From positions 124,001-188,000 of the forward strand of contig NZ_JAHTKP010000003.1 in the NCBI RefSeq assembly GCF_019192735.1: a DNA stretch of 64,000 bases, written 5' to 3'. Made by a program: the position numbers and the translations under genes. The first letter of the stretch is position 1; the number at the start of each line of letters is the position of its first letter. This document shows positions 38,190 through 48,311 of this stretch, piece after piece. The notes beneath the pieces were generated by a model, which saw only the letters and a program-made list of their open reading frames with translations, did no database searches and was not told the DNA's origin. This DNA comes from Kitasatospora aureofaciens. Lineage in GTDB: Bacteria; Actinomycetota; Actinomycetes; Streptomycetales; Streptomycetaceae.

Positions 38190-38498
38190 ATGGCGGGACA
38201 GAAGATCCGCATCCGGCTCAAGGCCTACGACCACGAGGTCATCGACTCCTCGGCGAAGAAGATCGTCGAGACGGTGATCCGTACTGGTGCGCAGGTCGCA
38301 GGCCCGGTGCCGCTGCCCACTGAGAAGAACGTGTACTGCGTCATCCGCTCGCCGCACAAGTACAAGGACTCGCGCGAGCACTTCGAGATGCGTACTCACA
38401 AGCGTCTGATCGACATCCTCGACCCCACGCCGAAGACGGTTGACTCGCTCATGCGTCTCGACCTGCCGGCTGGCGTCGACATCGAGATCAAGCTCTGA
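38190..38498 (+). CDS. rpsJ: Ribosomal protein S10
   Basis: This 102-residue 30S head protein also serves as NusE in antitermination. It is full length from [19 protein letters not shown] to VDIEIKL. It is the first gene of the S10 operon, with rplC 14 bases downstream. Confidence 0.98.
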   Translation: MAGQKIRIRLKAYDHEVIDSSAKKIVETVIRTGAQVAGPVPLPTEKNVYCVIRSPHKYKDSREHFEMRTHKRLIDILDPTPKTVDSLMRLDLPAGVDIEIKL

Positions 38499-38512
38499 GA
38501 GGCGCACCGAAG

Positions 38513-39160
38513 ATGGCTAAGCAGATTAAGGGCATCCTGGGCGAGAAGCTCGGCATGACCCAGGTCTGGGACGAGAACAACCGGGTCGTTCCGGTGACCG
38601 TCGTCAAGGCTGGGCCCAATGTCGTGACCCAGGTCCACACCGCCGACAGCCCGGCCGGCTACGACGCCGTCCAGATCGGCTTCGGCGAGATCGACCCCCG
38701 CAAGGTGAACAAGCCCCTCGCGGGTCACTTCGCCAAGGCCGGTGTCACCCCGCGCCGCCACCTGGTCGAGCTCCGCACCGCGGATGCTTCCGAGTACACC
38801 CTCGGCCAGGAGATCACCGCGGAGCTGTTCGAGGCGGGTGTCAAGGTCGACGTGACCGGCACCTCCAAGGGCAAGGGCTTCGCCGGTGTCATGAAGCGCC
38901 ACAACTTCCGGGGCCTCGGCGCCGGTCACGGTGTGCAGCGCAAGCACCGCTCGCCCGGCTCGATCGGTGGCTGCGCCACCCCGGGTCGCGTGTTCAAGGG
39001 CGTGAGGATGGCCGGCCGGATGGGCCACGAGCGTGTGACCACCCAGAACCTGACCATCCATGCCGTTGACGCGGAGAAGGGGCTGCTCCTGATCAAGGGT
39101 GCAATCCCGGGCCCGAACGGCGGCCTCGTCCTCGTCCGCACCGCGGCGAAGGGGCTGTGA
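38513..39160 (+). CDS. rplC: Ribosomal protein L3
   Basis: This 215-residue primary 23S rRNA-binding protein helps organise the peptidyl transferase centre. The conserved extension contains [14 protein letters not shown] and [15 protein letters not shown], full length and in the usual place. The rplD start follows its stop by four bases. Confidence 0.98.
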   Translation: MAKQIKGILGEKLGMTQVWDENNRVVPVTVVKAGPNVVTQVHTADSPAGYDAVQIGFGEIDPRKVNKPLAGHFAKAGVTPRRHLVELRTADASEYTLGQEITAELFEAGVKVDVTGTSKGKGFAGVMKRHNFRGLGAGHGVQRKHRSPGSIGGCATPGRVFKGVRMAGRMGHERVTTQNLTIHAVDAEKGLLLIKGAIPGPNGGLVLVRTAAKGL

Positions 39161-39164
39161 GGAT

Positions 39165-39842
39165 ATGAGCACCATTGACATCCTGTCGCCCTCGGGCGAC
39201 AAGACCGGCAGCCTTGAGCTGCCGGCCGAGATCTTCGACGCGAAGGTCAGCGTTCCGCTGATGCACCAGGTCGTCGTGGCGCAGCTCGCTGCGGCCCGTC
39301 AGGGCACCCACAAGACCAAGACTCGTGCCGAGGTCCGCGGTGGCGGCAAGAAGCCGTACCGCCAGAAGGGCACCGGCCGCGCCCGTCAGGGCTCGACCCG
39401 TGCGCCGCAGTTCGCCGGCGGTGGCGTTGTGCACGGTCCCGTGCCGCGCGACTACTCGCAGCGGACCCCGAAGAAGATGATCGCCGCCGCCCTGCGCGGT
39501 GCGCTCACCGACCGGGCCCGCCACAACCGCATCCACGTCATCACCGACGTGACCGCGACCGAGGCGCCGTCGACCAAGGCCGCCAAGGGTCTGTTCGGCA
39601 AGATCACCGAGCGCAAGAACATCCTCCTCGTCGTCGAGCGTGCCGACGAGCTGGGTCTGAAGAGCGCCCGCAACCTGCCGCACGTGCACATCCTGGACGC
39701 CGGTCAGCTGAACACCTACGACGTGCTCGTCTCCGACGATGTGGTCTTCACCCAGGCCGCCTTCGAGCGTTTCGTGGCGGGTCCCGCCGCGTCCGCCAAG
39801 GCCGTGGCTGCTGAGGGCGAGCTCGAAGGGAGCGCCGCCTGA
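39165..39842 (+). CDS. rplD: Ribosomal protein L4
   Basis: L4 lines the polypeptide exit tunnel. The ATG at 39165 is chosen because the family begins MSTIDILSP; the frame is open upstream but overlaps rplC. The tunnel loop carries [19 protein letters not shown]. The 225-residue protein ends in an Ala/Glu-rich tail typical of streptomycetes. The stop overlaps the rplW start by one base (TGATG). In E. coli L4 represses this operon; no equivalent leader structure was identified here. Confidence 0.98.
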   Translation: MSTIDILSPSGDKTGSLELPAEIFDAKVSVPLMHQVVVAQLAAARQGTHKTKTRAEVRGGGKKPYRQKGTGRARQGSTRAPQFAGGGVVHGPVPRDYSQRTPKKMIAAALRGALTDRARHNRIHVITDVTATEAPSTKAAKGLFGKITERKNILLVVERADELGLKSARNLPHVHILDAGQLNTYDVLVSDDVVFTQAAFERFVAGPAASAKAVAAEGELEGSAA

Positions 39843-40162
39843 TGGCTGCAGAGATCACGAGCAAGACGTTCACGGACCCCCGTGACGTCCTGGTGAAGCC
39901 GGTCATCTCCGAGAAGAGCTACAGCCTTCTCGACGAGAACAAGTACACGTTCATCGTGTCGCCGGGCGCCAACAAGACCCAGATCAAGCAGGCCGTCGAG
40001 GCGGTCTTCTCGGTCAAGGTCGAGGCTGTCAACACGATCAACCGTCAGGGCAAGCGCAAGCGCTCCAAGACGGGCTTTGGCAAGCGCAAGGACACCAAGC
40101 GCGCCATCGTGAAGCTGGCTGAGGGCAACCGCATCGACATCTTCGGTGGTCCGGTCTCCTAA
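39842..40162 (+). CDS. rplW: Ribosomal protein L23
   Basis: This 106-residue protein at the tunnel exit is the docking point for trigger factor and SRP. The core runs from [16 protein letters not shown] to [11 protein letters not shown]. It starts inside the rplD stop codon, so translation is coupled, and rplB follows after 43 bases. Confidence 0.98.
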   Translation: MAAEITSKTFTDPRDVLVKPVISEKSYSLLDENKYTFIVSPGANKTQIKQAVEAVFSVKVEAVNTINRQGKRKRSKTGFGKRKDTKRAIVKLAEGNRIDIFGGPVS

Positions 40163-40205
40163 CGGAGATCGTGATCGTCGATAAGGACGAGGACGAGAGA
40201 GCCAA

Positions 40206-41042
40206 ATGGGCATCCGCAAGTACAAGCCGACTACGCCGGGCCGTCGTGGCTCCAGCGTGGCCGACTTCGTAGAGATCACGCGGTCCACGCCGGAGAAGTC
40301 GCTGGTTCGCCCCCTGCACAGCAAGGGCGGCCGTAACAACGCCGGTCGGATCACCGTTCGCCACCAGGGTGGCGGTCACAAGCGCGCCTACCGCGTGATC
40401 GACTTCCGTCGTCACGACAAGGACGGCGTGCCGGCCAAGGTCGCGCACATCGAGTACGACCCGAACCGCACCGCGCGCATCGCGCTCCTGCACTACGCGG
40501 ACGGCGAGAAGCGCTACATCATCGCGCCGCGCGGCATCGCGCAGGGTGACCGGATCGAGAACGGCGCTGGCGCCGACATCAAGCCGGGCAACAACCTGCC
40601 GCTTCGCAACATCCCGGTCGGTACGACCATCCACGCTGTGGAGCTGCGTCCCGGTGGCGGTGCCAAGATGGCCCGCTCCGCCGGTGCCGGCATCCAGCTG
40701 CTGGCGCGTGAGGGCAAGATGGCGCACCTGCGCATGCCCTCCGGCGAGATCCGCCTGGTCGACGCGCGCTGCCGCGCCACCGTCGGCGAGGTCGGCAACG
40801 CCGAGCAGTCGAACATCAACTGGGGCAAGGCCGGCCGCATGCGCTGGAAGGGCGTCCGCCCGACCGTGCGTGGTGTCGCCATGAACCCGATCGACCACCC
40901 GCACGGTGGTGGTGAGGGTAAGACCTCTGGTGGTCGCCACCCGGTCTCGCCGTGGGGCCAGAAGGAGGGTCGCACCCGTCGCCCGAAGAAGGCGTCGGAC
41001 GCTCTCATCGTGCGCCGCCGCAAGACCAACAAGAAGCGCTAG
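40206..41042 (+). CDS. rplB: Ribosomal protein L2
   Basis: This 278-residue protein is essential for subunit joining and the peptidyl transferase centre. The conserved C-terminal segment [17 protein letters not shown] contains the universally conserved His of the family. Lengths and termini are normal. rpsS starts eleven bases after its stop. Confidence 0.98.
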   Translation: MGIRKYKPTTPGRRGSSVADFVEITRSTPEKSLVRPLHSKGGRNNAGRITVRHQGGGHKRAYRVIDFRRHDKDGVPAKVAHIEYDPNRTARIALLHYADGEKRYIIAPRGIAQGDRIENGAGADIKPGNNLPLRNIPVGTTIHAVELRPGGGAKMARSAGAGIQLLAREGKMAHLRMPSGEIRLVDARCRATVGEVGNAEQSNINWGKAGRMRWKGVRPTVRGVAMNPIDHPHGGGEGKTSGGRHPVSPWGQKEGRTRRPKKASDALIVRRRKTNKKR

Positions 41043-41053
41043 GAGCAGGTCAG

Positions 41054-41335
41054 ATGCCGCGCAGTCTCAAGAAGGGCCCCTTCATCGACGGCCACCTTCT
41101 CAAGAAGGTGGACGCGCAGAACGAGGCGGGTACCCAGAACGTCATCAAGACCTGGTCCCGTCGCTCCGTGATCTTCCCGGCCATGCTCGGCCACACGATC
41201 GCGGTGCACGATGGCCGTAAGCACGTCCCGGTGTTCGTCACCGAGTCGATGGTCGGCCACAAGCTCGGCGAGTTCGCGCCGACGCGTACGTTCCGCGGTC
41301 ACGTCAAGGACGACCGCAAGTCGAAGCGTCGCTAG
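41054..41335 (+). CDS. rpsS: Ribosomal protein S19
   Basis: This 93-residue protein forms a head complex with S13. It starts at [18 protein letters not shown] with AGGAGCAGG upstream; longer in-frame starts overlap rplB and are not family-like. The conserved [11 protein letters not shown] and [13 protein letters not shown] segments are present. Confidence 0.98.
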   Translation: MPRSLKKGPFIDGHLLKKVDAQNEAGTQNVIKTWSRRSVIFPAMLGHTIAVHDGRKHVPVFVTESMVGHKLGEFAPTRTFRGHVKDDRKSKRR

Positions 41336-41385
41336 TCGCCAGCGAGATTACCGACTCAATGACTTACACCAGCAAGGGGACAACC

Positions 41386-41733
41386 ATGGAAGCCAGGGCC
41401 CAGGCGCGGTACATCCGCGTCACGCCCATGAAGGCCCGCCGCGTGGTGGACCTCATCCGTGGCCTGAATGCCACGGAGGCCCAGGCGGTCCTGCGTTTCG
41501 CTCCGCAGGCCGCCACCGTGCCGGTCGGCAAGGTGCTCGACAGCGCCATTGCCAACGCCGTGCACAACTACAACCACAACAACGTGGACGACCTCGTCAT
41601 CAGCGAGGCGTACGTTGACGAGGGCCCGACCCTGAAGCGGTTCCGTCCGCGTGCCCAGGGTCGTGCCTACCGGATCCGCAAGCGGACCAGCCACATCACC
41701 GTGGTCGTCAGCAGCAAGGAAGGGACCCGGTAA
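41386..41733 (+). CDS. rplV: Ribosomal protein L22
   Basis: L22 lines the exit tunnel and its beta-hairpin is a macrolide contact. The ATG at 41386 gives the usual 115-residue protein beginning [19 protein letters not shown], with AAGGGGA upstream. A nine-residue longer start at 41359 is open but has no ribosome site. Its stop overlaps rpsC (TAATG). Confidence 0.96.
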   Translation: MEARAQARYIRVTPMKARRVVDLIRGLNATEAQAVLRFAPQAATVPVGKVLDSAIANAVHNYNHNNVDDLVISEAYVDEGPTLKRFRPRAQGRAYRIRKRTSHITVVVSSKEGTR

Positions 41734-42557
41734 TGGGCCAGAAGGTTAACCCGCACGGGTTCCGCCTCGGCATCAGCACGGACTTCAAGTCCCGCTGGTA
41801 CGCCGACAAGCTGTACAAGGACTACGTCAAGGAAGACGTCGCCATTCGTCGCATGATGACGAAGGGCATGGAGCGCGCCGGCATCTCCAAGGTCGAGATC
41901 GAGCGCACCCGCGACCGCGTCCGCGTTGACATCCACACCGCTCGCCCCGGCATCGTCATCGGCCGCCGTGGCACCGAGGCCGACCGCATCCGCGGCGACC
42001 TCGAGAAGCTGACCGGCAAGCAGGTCCAGCTGAACATCCTCGAGGTCAAGAACCCCGAGCTGGACGCCCAGCTCGTGGCTCAGGGCGTCGCGGAGCAGCT
42101 GTCCTCGCGCGTCTCCTTCCGCCGTGCCATGCGCAAGTCGATGCAGGGCACCATGAAGTCCGGCGCCAAGGGCATCAAGGTGCAGTGCTCCGGTCGTCTC
42201 GGCGGCGCCGAGATGAGCCGTTCGGAGTTCTACCGCGAGGGCCGTGTGCCGCTGCACACCCTGCGCGCGAACGTCGACTACGGCTTCTTCGAGGCCAAGA
42301 CGACCTTCGGCCGTATCGGTGTGAAGGTCTGGATCTACAAGGGCGACGTCAAGAACATCGCCGAGGTCCGCGCTGAGAACGCCGCTGCCCGCTCGGGCAA
42401 CCGCCCGGCCCGTCCCGAGGGTGGTCGTCCCGCCCGCGGTGGCGAGCGCCGTGGTGGCGAGCGCGGTGGCCGTGGCCGTCGCCCCGCCGCTGCCGAGGCC
42501 CCCGCGGCCGCGGCGGCCGAGGCTCCGGCTGCCGAGAACACCGGAACGGAGGCCTGA
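41733..42557 (+). CDS. rpsC: Ribosomal protein S3
   Basis: S3 is at the mRNA entry site and contains a KH domain ([14 protein letters not shown] near residue 74). At 274 residues it is longer than the E. coli protein because of a C-terminal Arg/Gly-rich and then Ala/Glu-rich tail from about residue 215, as in other streptomycetes. It overlaps rplV by one base, and rplP follows after five bases. Confidence 0.98.
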   Translation: MGQKVNPHGFRLGISTDFKSRWYADKLYKDYVKEDVAIRRMMTKGMERAGISKVEIERTRDRVRVDIHTARPGIVIGRRGTEADRIRGDLEKLTGKQVQLNILEVKNPELDAQLVAQGVAEQLSSRVSFRRAMRKSMQGTMKSGAKGIKVQCSGRLGGAEMSRSEFYREGRVPLHTLRANVDYGFFEAKTTFGRIGVKVWIYKGDVKNIAEVRAENAAARSGNRPARPEGGRPARGGERRGGERGGRGRRPAAAEAPAAAAAEAPAAENTGTEA

Positions 42558-42562
42558 CTCAA

Positions 42563-42982
42563 ATGCTGATCCCCCGTCGGGTCAAGCACCGCAAGCAGCA
42601 CCACCCGAAGCGCCGTGGCGCTGCCAAGGGTGGCACCGAGCTCGCCTTCGGCGAGTACGGCATCCAGGCCGTCACCCCGGCCTACGTGACGAACCGGCAG
42701 ATCGAGTCCGCTCGTATCGCCGTCACCCGTCACATCAAGCGTGGCGGCAAGGTCTGGATCAACATCTACCCGGACCGTCCGCTCACCAAGAAGCCGGCCG
42801 AGACCCGCATGGGTTCCGGTAAGGGTTCGCCCGAGTGGTGGATCGCGAACGTGCACCCGGGTCGGGTCATGTTCGAGCTGTCGTACCCCAACGAGAAGGT
42901 GGCTCGTGAGGCGCTGACCCGCGCAGCTCACAAGCTCCCGATGAAGTGCCGGATCATCCGGCGCGAGGCAGGTGAGAGCTGA
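42563..42982 (+). CDS. rplP: Ribosomal protein L16
   Basis: This 139-residue protein contacts A- and P-site tRNAs. The conserved [15 protein letters not shown] start and [16 protein letters not shown] segment are intact. Its stop overlaps rpmC by one base. Confidence 0.98.
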   Translation: MLIPRRVKHRKQHHPKRRGAAKGGTELAFGEYGIQAVTPAYVTNRQIESARIAVTRHIKRGGKVWINIYPDRPLTKKPAETRMGSGKGSPEWWIANVHPGRVMFELSYPNEKVAREALTRAAHKLPMKCRIIRREAGES

Positions 42983-43206
42983 TGTCGGCCGGCACCAAGG
43001 CTGCTGACCTCCGCGAGCTGGACAACGAGGGTCTCGTTGCCAAGCTCCGTGAGGCCAAGGAGGAGCTGTTCAACCTCCGCTTCCAGGCGGCGACCGGGCA
43101 GCTCGACAACCACGGACGGCTCAAGCTCGTCCGTAAGGACATCGCGCGGATCTACACCCTGATGCGCGAGCGCGAGCTGGGCATCGAGACGGTGGAGAAC
43201 GCCTGA
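42982..43206 (+). CDS. rpmC: Ribosomal protein L29
   Basis: This 74-residue helical protein lies next to L23 at the tunnel exit. The core [19 protein letters not shown] segment and the [14 protein letters not shown] end are present. It overlaps both neighbours by one base, so rplP, rpmC and rpsQ form a coupled run. Confidence 0.97.
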   Translation: MSAGTKAADLRELDNEGLVAKLREAKEELFNLRFQAATGQLDNHGRLKLVRKDIARIYTLMRERELGIETVENA

Positions 43207-43478
43207 TGACTGAGAACACCAACGAGACGCGCGGTTTCCGCAAGACCCGTGAGGGTCTCGTCGTCAGCGACAAGATGGACAAGACCGTCGTCGTCGCCGT
43301 CGAGGACCGCGTCAAGCACGCTCTGTACGGCAAGGTCATCCGCCGTACGAACAAGCTGAAGGCGCACGACGAGGCGAACGCCTGTGGCATCGGCGACCGG
43401 GTCCTCCTCGCGGAGACCCGCCCGCTGTCCGCGACGAAGCGCTGGCGCGTCGTCGAGATCCTCGAGAAGGCCAAGTAA
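43206..43478 (+). CDS. rpsQ: Ribosomal protein S17
   Basis: This 90-residue primary 16S rRNA-binding protein has the OB-fold core [14 protein letters not shown] and the end [21 protein letters not shown]. It is the last gene of the S10 unit by E. coli naming; a 102-base gap separates it from rplN. Confidence 0.98.
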   Translation: MTENTNETRGFRKTREGLVVSDKMDKTVVVAVEDRVKHALYGKVIRRTNKLKAHDEANACGIGDRVLLAETRPLSATKRWRVVEILEKAK

Positions 43479-43484
43479 CGAAGT

Positions 43485-43511
43485 TGATGCGGTACGGCCG
43501 TATGTGCATCA
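43485..43511 (+). other. Small hairpin in the rpsQ-rplN gap
   Basis: TGATGC/GCATCA encloses the palindromic TACGGCCGTA in the 102-base gap where the S10 and spc operons are divided in E. coli. It may be a regulatory or processing element. Evidence is limited to the symmetry. Confidence 0.35.
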
Positions 43512-43580
43512 GGCCCCTTGCGGGCGCTGGTGTGAGCAGCGGCCGGCCCGTCAGCTCTCGTTGACGATCAGGAGAAAGCT

Positions 43581-43952
43581 GTGATCCAGCAGGAGTCGCG
43601 ACTGCGTGTCGCCGACAACACGGGCGCGAAGGAAATCCTTTGCATCCGCGTTCTCGGTGGCTCCGGTCGCCGCTACGCCGGTATCGGGGACGTCATCGTC
43701 GCCACCGTCAAGGACGCGATCCCCGGCGGTTCGGTGAAGAAGGGTGACGTCGTCAAGTGCGTCGTCGTCCGTACCGTGAAGTCGCGCCGTCGTCCCGACG
43801 GTTCGTACATCCGGTTCGACGAGAACGCCGCCGTCGTCCTCAAGAACACCGAGGGTGACCCCCGCGGTACCCGCATCTTCGGCCCGGTGGGCCGCGAGCT
43901 GCGCGACAAGAAGTTCATGAAGATCATCTCGCTTGCGCCGGAGGTGCTCTAA
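43581..43952 (+). CDS. rplN: Ribosomal protein L14
   Basis: L14 forms an intersubunit bridge. It starts at GTG with CAGGAGA upstream. The 123-residue protein is full length from [18 protein letters not shown] to [10 protein letters not shown]; the [11 protein letters not shown] loop appears one residue longer than in relatives I remember. rplX follows after three bases. Confidence 0.98.
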   Translation: MIQQESRLRVADNTGAKEILCIRVLGGSGRRYAGIGDVIVATVKDAIPGGSVKKGDVVKCVVVRTVKSRRRPDGSYIRFDENAAVVLKNTEGDPRGTRIFGPVGRELRDKKFMKIISLAPEVL

Positions 43953-43955
43953 CCC

Positions 43956-44279
43956 ATGGCGAACAGCATGAAGATCAAGAAGGGTGACCTGGTTCAGGTC
44001 ATCACCGGCAAGGACCGCGGCAAGCAGGGCAAGGTCATCCAGGCCATGCCCGCCGAGAACAAGGTCCTGGTCGAGGGTGTGAACCGGGTCAAGAAGCACA
44101 CCAAGCCGGGCCCGGGCACTCAGGGTGGCATCGTCACCGTCGAGGCCCCGGTGCACGTCTCCAACGTCCAGCTGGTCGTGGAGAAGGACGGCAAGAAGGT
44201 CGTCACCCGCGTTGGCTACCGCTTCGATGACGAGGGCAACAAGATCCGCGTTGCCAAGCGAACCGGTGAGGACATCTGA
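43956..44279 (+). CDS. rplX: Ribosomal protein L24
   Basis: This 107-residue assembly-initiator protein of the 50S subunit has the KOW motif [20 protein letters not shown] at the N-terminus. It overlaps rplE by one base. Confidence 0.98.
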   Translation: MANSMKIKKGDLVQVITGKDRGKQGKVIQAMPAENKVLVEGVNRVKKHTKPGPGTQGGIVTVEAPVHVSNVQLVVEKDGKKVVTRVGYRFDDEGNKIRVAKRTGEDI

Positions 44280-44848
44280 TGTCTGAGACGACTGTTGAGA
44301 AGGTGACCCCCCGTCTCAAGGAGCGTTACAACTCCGAGATCAAGGGTCAGCTGCAGGAGCAGTTCTCGTACGAGAACGTCATGCTGACGCCCGGCCTGGT
44401 CAAGGTCGTCGTCAACATGGGTGTCGGCGAGGCCGCCCGTGACAGCAAGCTGATCGAGGGCGCGATCCGCGATCTGACCGCGATCACCGGTCAGAAGCCG
44501 GCCGTGACCAAGGCTCGCAAGTCCATCGCGCAGTTCAAGCTGCGCGAGGGCCAGCCGATCGGCACCCACGTCACCCTCCGTGGTGACCGCATGTGGGAGT
44601 TCCTGGACCGTCTGGTTTCGCTGGCCCTGCCGCGAATCCGTGACTTCCGTGGCCTCTCCCCGAAGCAGTTCGACGGCCGTGGCAACTACACCTTCGGTCT
44701 GACCGAGCAGGTTATGTTCCACGAGATCGACCAGGACAAGGTCGACCGTCAGCGCGGTATGGACATCACCGTCGTGACCACCGCTCAGACCGACGACGAG
44801 GGCCGGGCGCTCCTGCGTGCTCTGGGCTTCCCGTTCAAGGAGGCGTGA
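44279..44848 (+). CDS. rplE: Ribosomal protein L5
   Basis: L5 binds 5S rRNA in the central protuberance. The 189-residue protein holds [11 protein letters not shown] and [20 protein letters not shown], both standard. It is coupled to rplX, with rpsN four bases downstream. In E. coli this is where S8 binds spc mRNA. Confidence 0.98.
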   Translation: MSETTVEKVTPRLKERYNSEIKGQLQEQFSYENVMLTPGLVKVVVNMGVGEAARDSKLIEGAIRDLTAITGQKPAVTKARKSIAQFKLREGQPIGTHVTLRGDRMWEFLDRLVSLALPRIRDFRGLSPKQFDGRGNYTFGLTEQVMFHEIDQDKVDRQRGMDITVVTTAQTDDEGRALLRALGFPFKEA

Positions 44849-44852
44849 GCCA

Positions 44853-45038
44853 ATGGCGAAGAAGTCCCTCATCGCGAAGTCCGAGCGCAAGCCGAAGTTC
44901 GGCGTCCGGGCCTACACCCGGTGCCAGCGCTGCGGCCGTCCGCACTCGGTGTACCGCAAGTTCGGCCTCTGCCGTGTGTGTCTTCGTGAGATGGCGCACC
45001 GTGGCGAGCTGCCGGGTGTGACCAAGAGCTCCTGGTAA
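44853..45038 (+). CDS. rpsN: Ribosomal protein S14 type Z (zinc form)
   Basis: This 61-residue zinc-binding form of S14 carries the knuckles CQRC and CRVC spaced as in the C+ type. Streptomycetes often keep a second, zinc-free copy elsewhere under Zur control. The ATG at 44853 matches the family start [17 protein letters not shown] structured 269-base gap follows. Confidence 0.97.
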   Translation: MAKKSLIAKSERKPKFGVRAYTRCQRCGRPHSVYRKFGLCRVCLREMAHRGELPGVTKSSW

Positions 45039-45099
45039 TCCAGGACCTCGCGGTAACGCCATAGCGAAGCAGGTGTGCCCGACCCCACAGAGCCCCTTT

Positions 45100-45128
45100 T
45101 TGGGGCTACGTACGGAATCCCGTAGGGT
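45100..45128 (+). promoter_or_regulatory. Predicted internal promoter before rpsH
   Basis: TTGGGG at 45100-45105 and TAGGGT at 45123-45128 have a 17-bp spacer; the -10 fits the streptomycete TAGRRT form exactly. Transcription would begin near 45135, giving a leader of about 173 bases that contains the large hairpin at 45232-45263. Confidence 0.55.
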
Positions 45129-45213
45129 AGTGAGGTCGGGCCCCCTGTCGCGGGAGCTCCATAGCTGCCGTCGACCCTCTTCGGAGGGCTCGCACCCAGT
45201 CTTACGACGCCGC

Positions 45214-45269
45214 AGGTCCCCTGCGTCTGTGCCCCCGCCGCACTCCTCGGAGTGCGGCGGGGGGACCTG
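45214..45269 (+). promoter_or_regulatory. Strong leader hairpin upstream of rpsH
   Basis: A perfect 15-bp repeat (CCCCCGCCGCACTCC at 45232-45246 with 45249-45263) has only two bases between the arms. An outer 9-bp repeat CAGGTCCCC/GGGGACCTG (45214-45222 with 45261-45269) shares bases with it, so two folds could compete. It ends about 38 bases before the rpsH ATG. Confidence 0.65.
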
Positions 45270-45307
45270 GCGCGGAGAAACCACGGCGAGAGAGGCCTGA
45301 GGCCATC

Positions 45308-45715
45308 ATGACCATGACCGACCCCATCGCAGACATGCTCACGCGTCTGCGTAACGCTAACTCGGCGTACCACGACTCCGTGGCGATGCCGGCCAGCAAG
45401 ATCAAGGCGCACGTCGCCGAGATCCTGCAGCAGGAGGGGTACATCTCCTCCTACAAGGTTGAGGAGCCCGTTGAGGGCGAGGTCGGCAAGAAGCTGACCA
45501 TCGAGCTCAAGTTCGGCCCCAACCGTGAGCGCTCGATCGCTGGCATCAAGCGGATCAGCAAGCCGGGCCTGCGGGTCTACGCAAAGTCCACCAACCTGCC
45601 GAAGGTGCTCGGCGGCCTGGGCGTGGCGATCATCTCCACGTCCTCCGGTCTCCTCACCGACAAGCAGGCCGCCAAGAAGGGCGTAGGCGGAGAAGTTCTC
45701 GCCTACGTCTGGTAA
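45308..45715 (+). CDS. rpsH: Ribosomal protein S8
   Basis: S8 is a primary 16S rRNA-binding protein and the known translational repressor of the spc operon in E. coli. The 135-residue protein begins [17 protein letters not shown] and ends with the conserved [13 protein letters not shown]...GGEVLAYVW. It lies downstream of the 269-base structured gap, and rplF follows after 22 bases. Confidence 0.98.
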   Translation: MTMTDPIADMLTRLRNANSAYHDSVAMPASKIKAHVAEILQQEGYISSYKVEEPVEGEVGKKLTIELKFGPNRERSIAGIKRISKPGLRVYAKSTNLPKVLGGLGVAIISTSSGLLTDKQAAKKGVGGEVLAYVW

Positions 45716-45737
45716 TTCGGGAAACGGAGGTACAGCA

Positions 45738-46277
45738 ATGTCGCGCATTGGACGGCTGCCCATCCCGGTTCCCGCCGGCGTGGACGTCACCATCGATGGC
45801 CAGGCGGTCTCGGTGAAGGGCCCCAAGGGCTCCCTCACCCACCTCGTCGCCGCGCCGATCGAGATCGGTAAGGGCGAGGACGGCACGCTGCTCGTCACCC
45901 GCCCCAACGACGAGCGTATGTCGAAGGCCCTGCACGGCCTTTCCCGCACGCTGGTGGCGAACATGATCACCGGCGTGACCGCGGGCTACCGCAAGTCGCT
46001 GGAGATCAGCGGTGTCGGCTACCGAGTTCTGGCGAAGGGCTCCGACATGGAGTTCCAGCTCGGCTACAGCCACCCGATCCTGGTCGAGGCCCCGGAGGGC
46101 ATCACCTTCGTCGTCGAGTCGGCCACCAAGTTCCACGTGGACGGCATCGACAAGCAGAAGGTCGGCGAGGTCGCCGCGAAGATCCGCAAGCTGCGCAAGC
46201 CCGACCCGTACAAGGCCAAGGGTGTCAAGTACGCGGGCGAGGTCATCCGCCGCAAGGTCGGAAAGAGTGGTAAGTAA
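45738..46277 (+). CDS. rplF: Ribosomal protein L6
   Basis: This 179-residue protein near the sarcin-ricin loop contacts EF-G and EF-Tu. The C-terminal [18 protein letters not shown] is diagnostic. It starts with ACGGAGG upstream, and rplR follows after three bases. Confidence 0.98.
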   Translation: MSRIGRLPIPVPAGVDVTIDGQAVSVKGPKGSLTHLVAAPIEIGKGEDGTLLVTRPNDERMSKALHGLSRTLVANMITGVTAGYRKSLEISGVGYRVLAKGSDMEFQLGYSHPILVEAPEGITFVVESATKFHVDGIDKQKVGEVAAKIRKLRKPDPYKAKGVKYAGEVIRRKVGKSGK

Positions 46278-46280
46278 GCG

Positions 46281-46664
46281 ATGAGCGTCTCTGTCAAGAT
46301 CGGCAAGGGCAACGCCTACAAGGCCGCCGCTCGCAAGCGCCGCGCGATTCGCGTTCGCAAGCGCGTCGTCGGCACCGAGGTGCGTCCGCGCCTCGTCGTG
46401 ACGCGCTCGAACCGTCACATGGTCGCCCAGGTCATCGACGACGCCAAGGGTCACACCCTGGCGTCGGCGTCCACCCTCGACGTGTCCATCAAGGGCGCCG
46501 AGGGCGACAAGACCGAGCTGGCCAAGAAGGTCGGGAGCCTGGTCGCCGAGCGCGCCAAGGCCGCCGGCATCGAGTCGGTCGTCTTCGACCGCGCGGGCAA
46601 CCGGTACGCCGGCCGCATCGCCGCCCTGGCGGACGCGGCTCGCGAGGCCGGGCTCGACTTCTAA
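46281..46664 (+). CDS. rplR: Ribosomal protein L18
   Basis: This 127-residue 5S rRNA-binding protein has [18 protein letters not shown] and the end [16 protein letters not shown] as in the family. A 48-base gap with AGAGAGG precedes rpsE. Confidence 0.98.
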   Translation: MSVSVKIGKGNAYKAAARKRRAIRVRKRVVGTEVRPRLVVTRSNRHMVAQVIDDAKGHTLASASTLDVSIKGAEGDKTELAKKVGSLVAERAKAAGIESVVFDRAGNRYAGRIAALADAAREAGLDF

Positions 46665-46712
46665 GCCGCTCGTCGGCTCAGTCGACGGACGTAATCGAGA
46701 GAGGTAATTCCA

Positions 46713-47333
46713 ATGGCTGGACCCCAGCGCCGCGGTAGCGGCGCCGGCGGCGGCACCGGTGGCGAGCGGCGCGACCGTAAGCGTGACGACCGGGGTAACG
46801 CCCCCGCCGTCGAGAAGACCGCTTACGTCGAGCGCGTGGTTGCCATCAACCGTGTCGCCAAGGTTGTCAAGGGTGGTCGTCGCTTCTCCTTCACCGCGCT
46901 GGTCGTGGTGGGCGATGGCGAGGGCACCGTGGGTGTTGGTTACGGGAAGGCGAAGGAGGTTCCGGCCGCCATCGCCAAGGGTGTTGAGGAGGCCAAGAAG
47001 AACTTCTTCAAGGTTCCCCGTATCCAGGGCACCATCCCGCACCCGATCCAGGGCGAGAAGGCTGCCGGCGTCGTGCTCCTGAAGCCGGCTGCCCCCGGTA
47101 CCGGTGTTATCGCCGGTGGCCCGGTGCGTGCCGTGCTGGAGTGCGCGGGCATCCACGACATCCTGTCGAAGTCGCTCGGCTCGGACAACGCGATCAACAT
47201 CGTGCACGCCACCGTGGTGGCTCTGAAGGGCCTCGTTCGCCCCGAGGAGATCGCCGCCCGTCGTGGCCTGCCGCTGGAGGACGTGGCTCCCGCCGCTCTG
47301 CTGCGGGCGCGTGCTGCTGGGGTGAGCGCCTGA
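46713..47333 (+). CDS. rpsE: Ribosomal protein S5
   Basis: S5 acts in decoding fidelity. At 206 residues it carries a Gly/Arg-rich N-terminal extension (about 35 residues) before the double-stranded RNA-binding core [19 protein letters not shown]. It overlaps rpmD by one base. Confidence 0.98.
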   Translation: MAGPQRRGSGAGGGTGGERRDRKRDDRGNAPAVEKTAYVERVVAINRVAKVVKGGRRFSFTALVVVGDGEGTVGVGYGKAKEVPAAIAKGVEEAKKNFFKVPRIQGTIPHPIQGEKAAGVVLLKPAAPGTGVIAGGPVRAVLECAGIHDILSKSLGSDNAINIVHATVVALKGLVRPEEIAARRGLPLEDVAPAALLRARAAGVSA

Positions 47334-47515
47334 TGGCTCGCCTGAAGATCACGCAGACCAAGTCGTACATCGGCAGCAAGCAGAACCACCGTGACACCCT
47401 GCGTTCGCTTGGTCTCAAGCGCATGCACGACGTCGTGGTGAAGGAGGACCGTCCCGAGATCCGCGGGATGGCCCACACGGTCCGTCACCTGGTGACGGTT
47501 GAGGAGGTGGACTGA
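47333..47515 (+). CDS. rpmD: Ribosomal protein L30
   Basis: This 60-residue 50S protein, [20 protein letters not shown] to TVEEVD, is a full-length family match. The ATG is nested in the rpsE stop (TGATG), and rplO begins two bases after its own stop. Confidence 0.97.
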   Translation: MARLKITQTKSYIGSKQNHRDTLRSLGLKRMHDVVVKEDRPEIRGMAHTVRHLVTVEEVD

Positions 47516-47517
47516 TC

Positions 47518-47970
47518 ATGGGCGACAACCCGATCAAGATCCACAACCTGCGTCCCGCCCCGGGTGCCAAGACCGACAAGATCCGCGTGGGTCGTGGTGA
47601 GGGCTCCAAGGGTAAGACCGCCGGTCGTGGTACCAAGGGCACCAAGGCCCGCTACCAGGTTCCGCAGCGCTTCGAGGGTGGCCAGATGCCGCTCCACATG
47701 CGCCTGCCGAAGCTGAAGGGCTTCAAGAACCCGTTCAAGATCACGTTCCAGGTTGTCAACCTCGACAAGCTGGCCGAGCTCTACCCGCAGGGTGGCGAGG
47801 TCACGGTCGAGGACCTGGTCGCGAAGGGCGCGGTTCGCAAGAACTCCCTCGTCAAGGTGCTCGGCACCGGCGAGATCTCGGTCGCGCTGCAGGTGACGGT
47901 CGACGCCGTCTCCGGTTCCGCCGCCGAGAAGATCACCGCCGCCGGCGGTACGGTCACCGAGCTCGTCTGA
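47518..47970 (+). CDS. rplO: Ribosomal protein L15
   Basis: This 150-residue late-assembly 50S protein has the Gly-rich N-terminal tail ([21 protein letters not shown]) and a globular C-terminal domain. It is the last gene of the run and is followed by a 16-bp terminator stem. Confidence 0.98.
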   Translation: MGDNPIKIHNLRPAPGAKTDKIRVGRGEGSKGKTAGRGTKGTKARYQVPQRFEGGQMPLHMRLPKLKGFKNPFKITFQVVNLDKLAELYPQGGEVTVEDLVAKGAVRKNSLVKVLGTGEISVALQVTVDAVSGSAAEKITAAGGTVTELV

Positions 47971-48311
47971 GCCCGCTGACACAGCTTCGAGCCCCGCACC
48001 TCCTCCGGGAGGTGCGGGGCTCGTGCTTTTCCGGCCTTTTACCTGCGGGACCGGCCCGGCCGGCGGACCGAAATCAGGCCGGACCGGCCCTCGTTCTTTT
48101 GTGTGGCAAACCCGGGCATCCCGTACCCCGTGAGTGGGGGAGGGGCCGTACGCGCTTCTTCCGAGTGGCTGCGCACTGTTAGAGTCCGTGGAGTTCCCTT
48201 GTAGGCTGCGCGTAGGCTCGCCTATGCCGTCTGTACGGGAGCCCGAACCGCAAACTCCCCATTCAGGACCGACCCTCCCGCCGACGACGTGCGGGAGGCG
48301 CAGGAGGCACC
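47971..48311. other. 341-bp gap between rplO and secY
   Basis: It holds the rplO terminator (47988-48030) and a probable secY promoter region. TAGAGT at 48180-48185 is a plausible -10, but no good -35 lies at 16-18 bp. TAGGCT occurs twice at 48202 and 48213. GGAGG before the secY GTG is the ribosome site. No gene is visible. Confidence 0.5.
47988..48030 (+). terminator. Terminator after rplO
   Basis: A perfect 16-bp stem CGAGCCCCGCACCTCC with its complement (47988-48003 and 48008-48023), loop TCCG, is followed by TGCTTTT. Confidence 0.92.
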
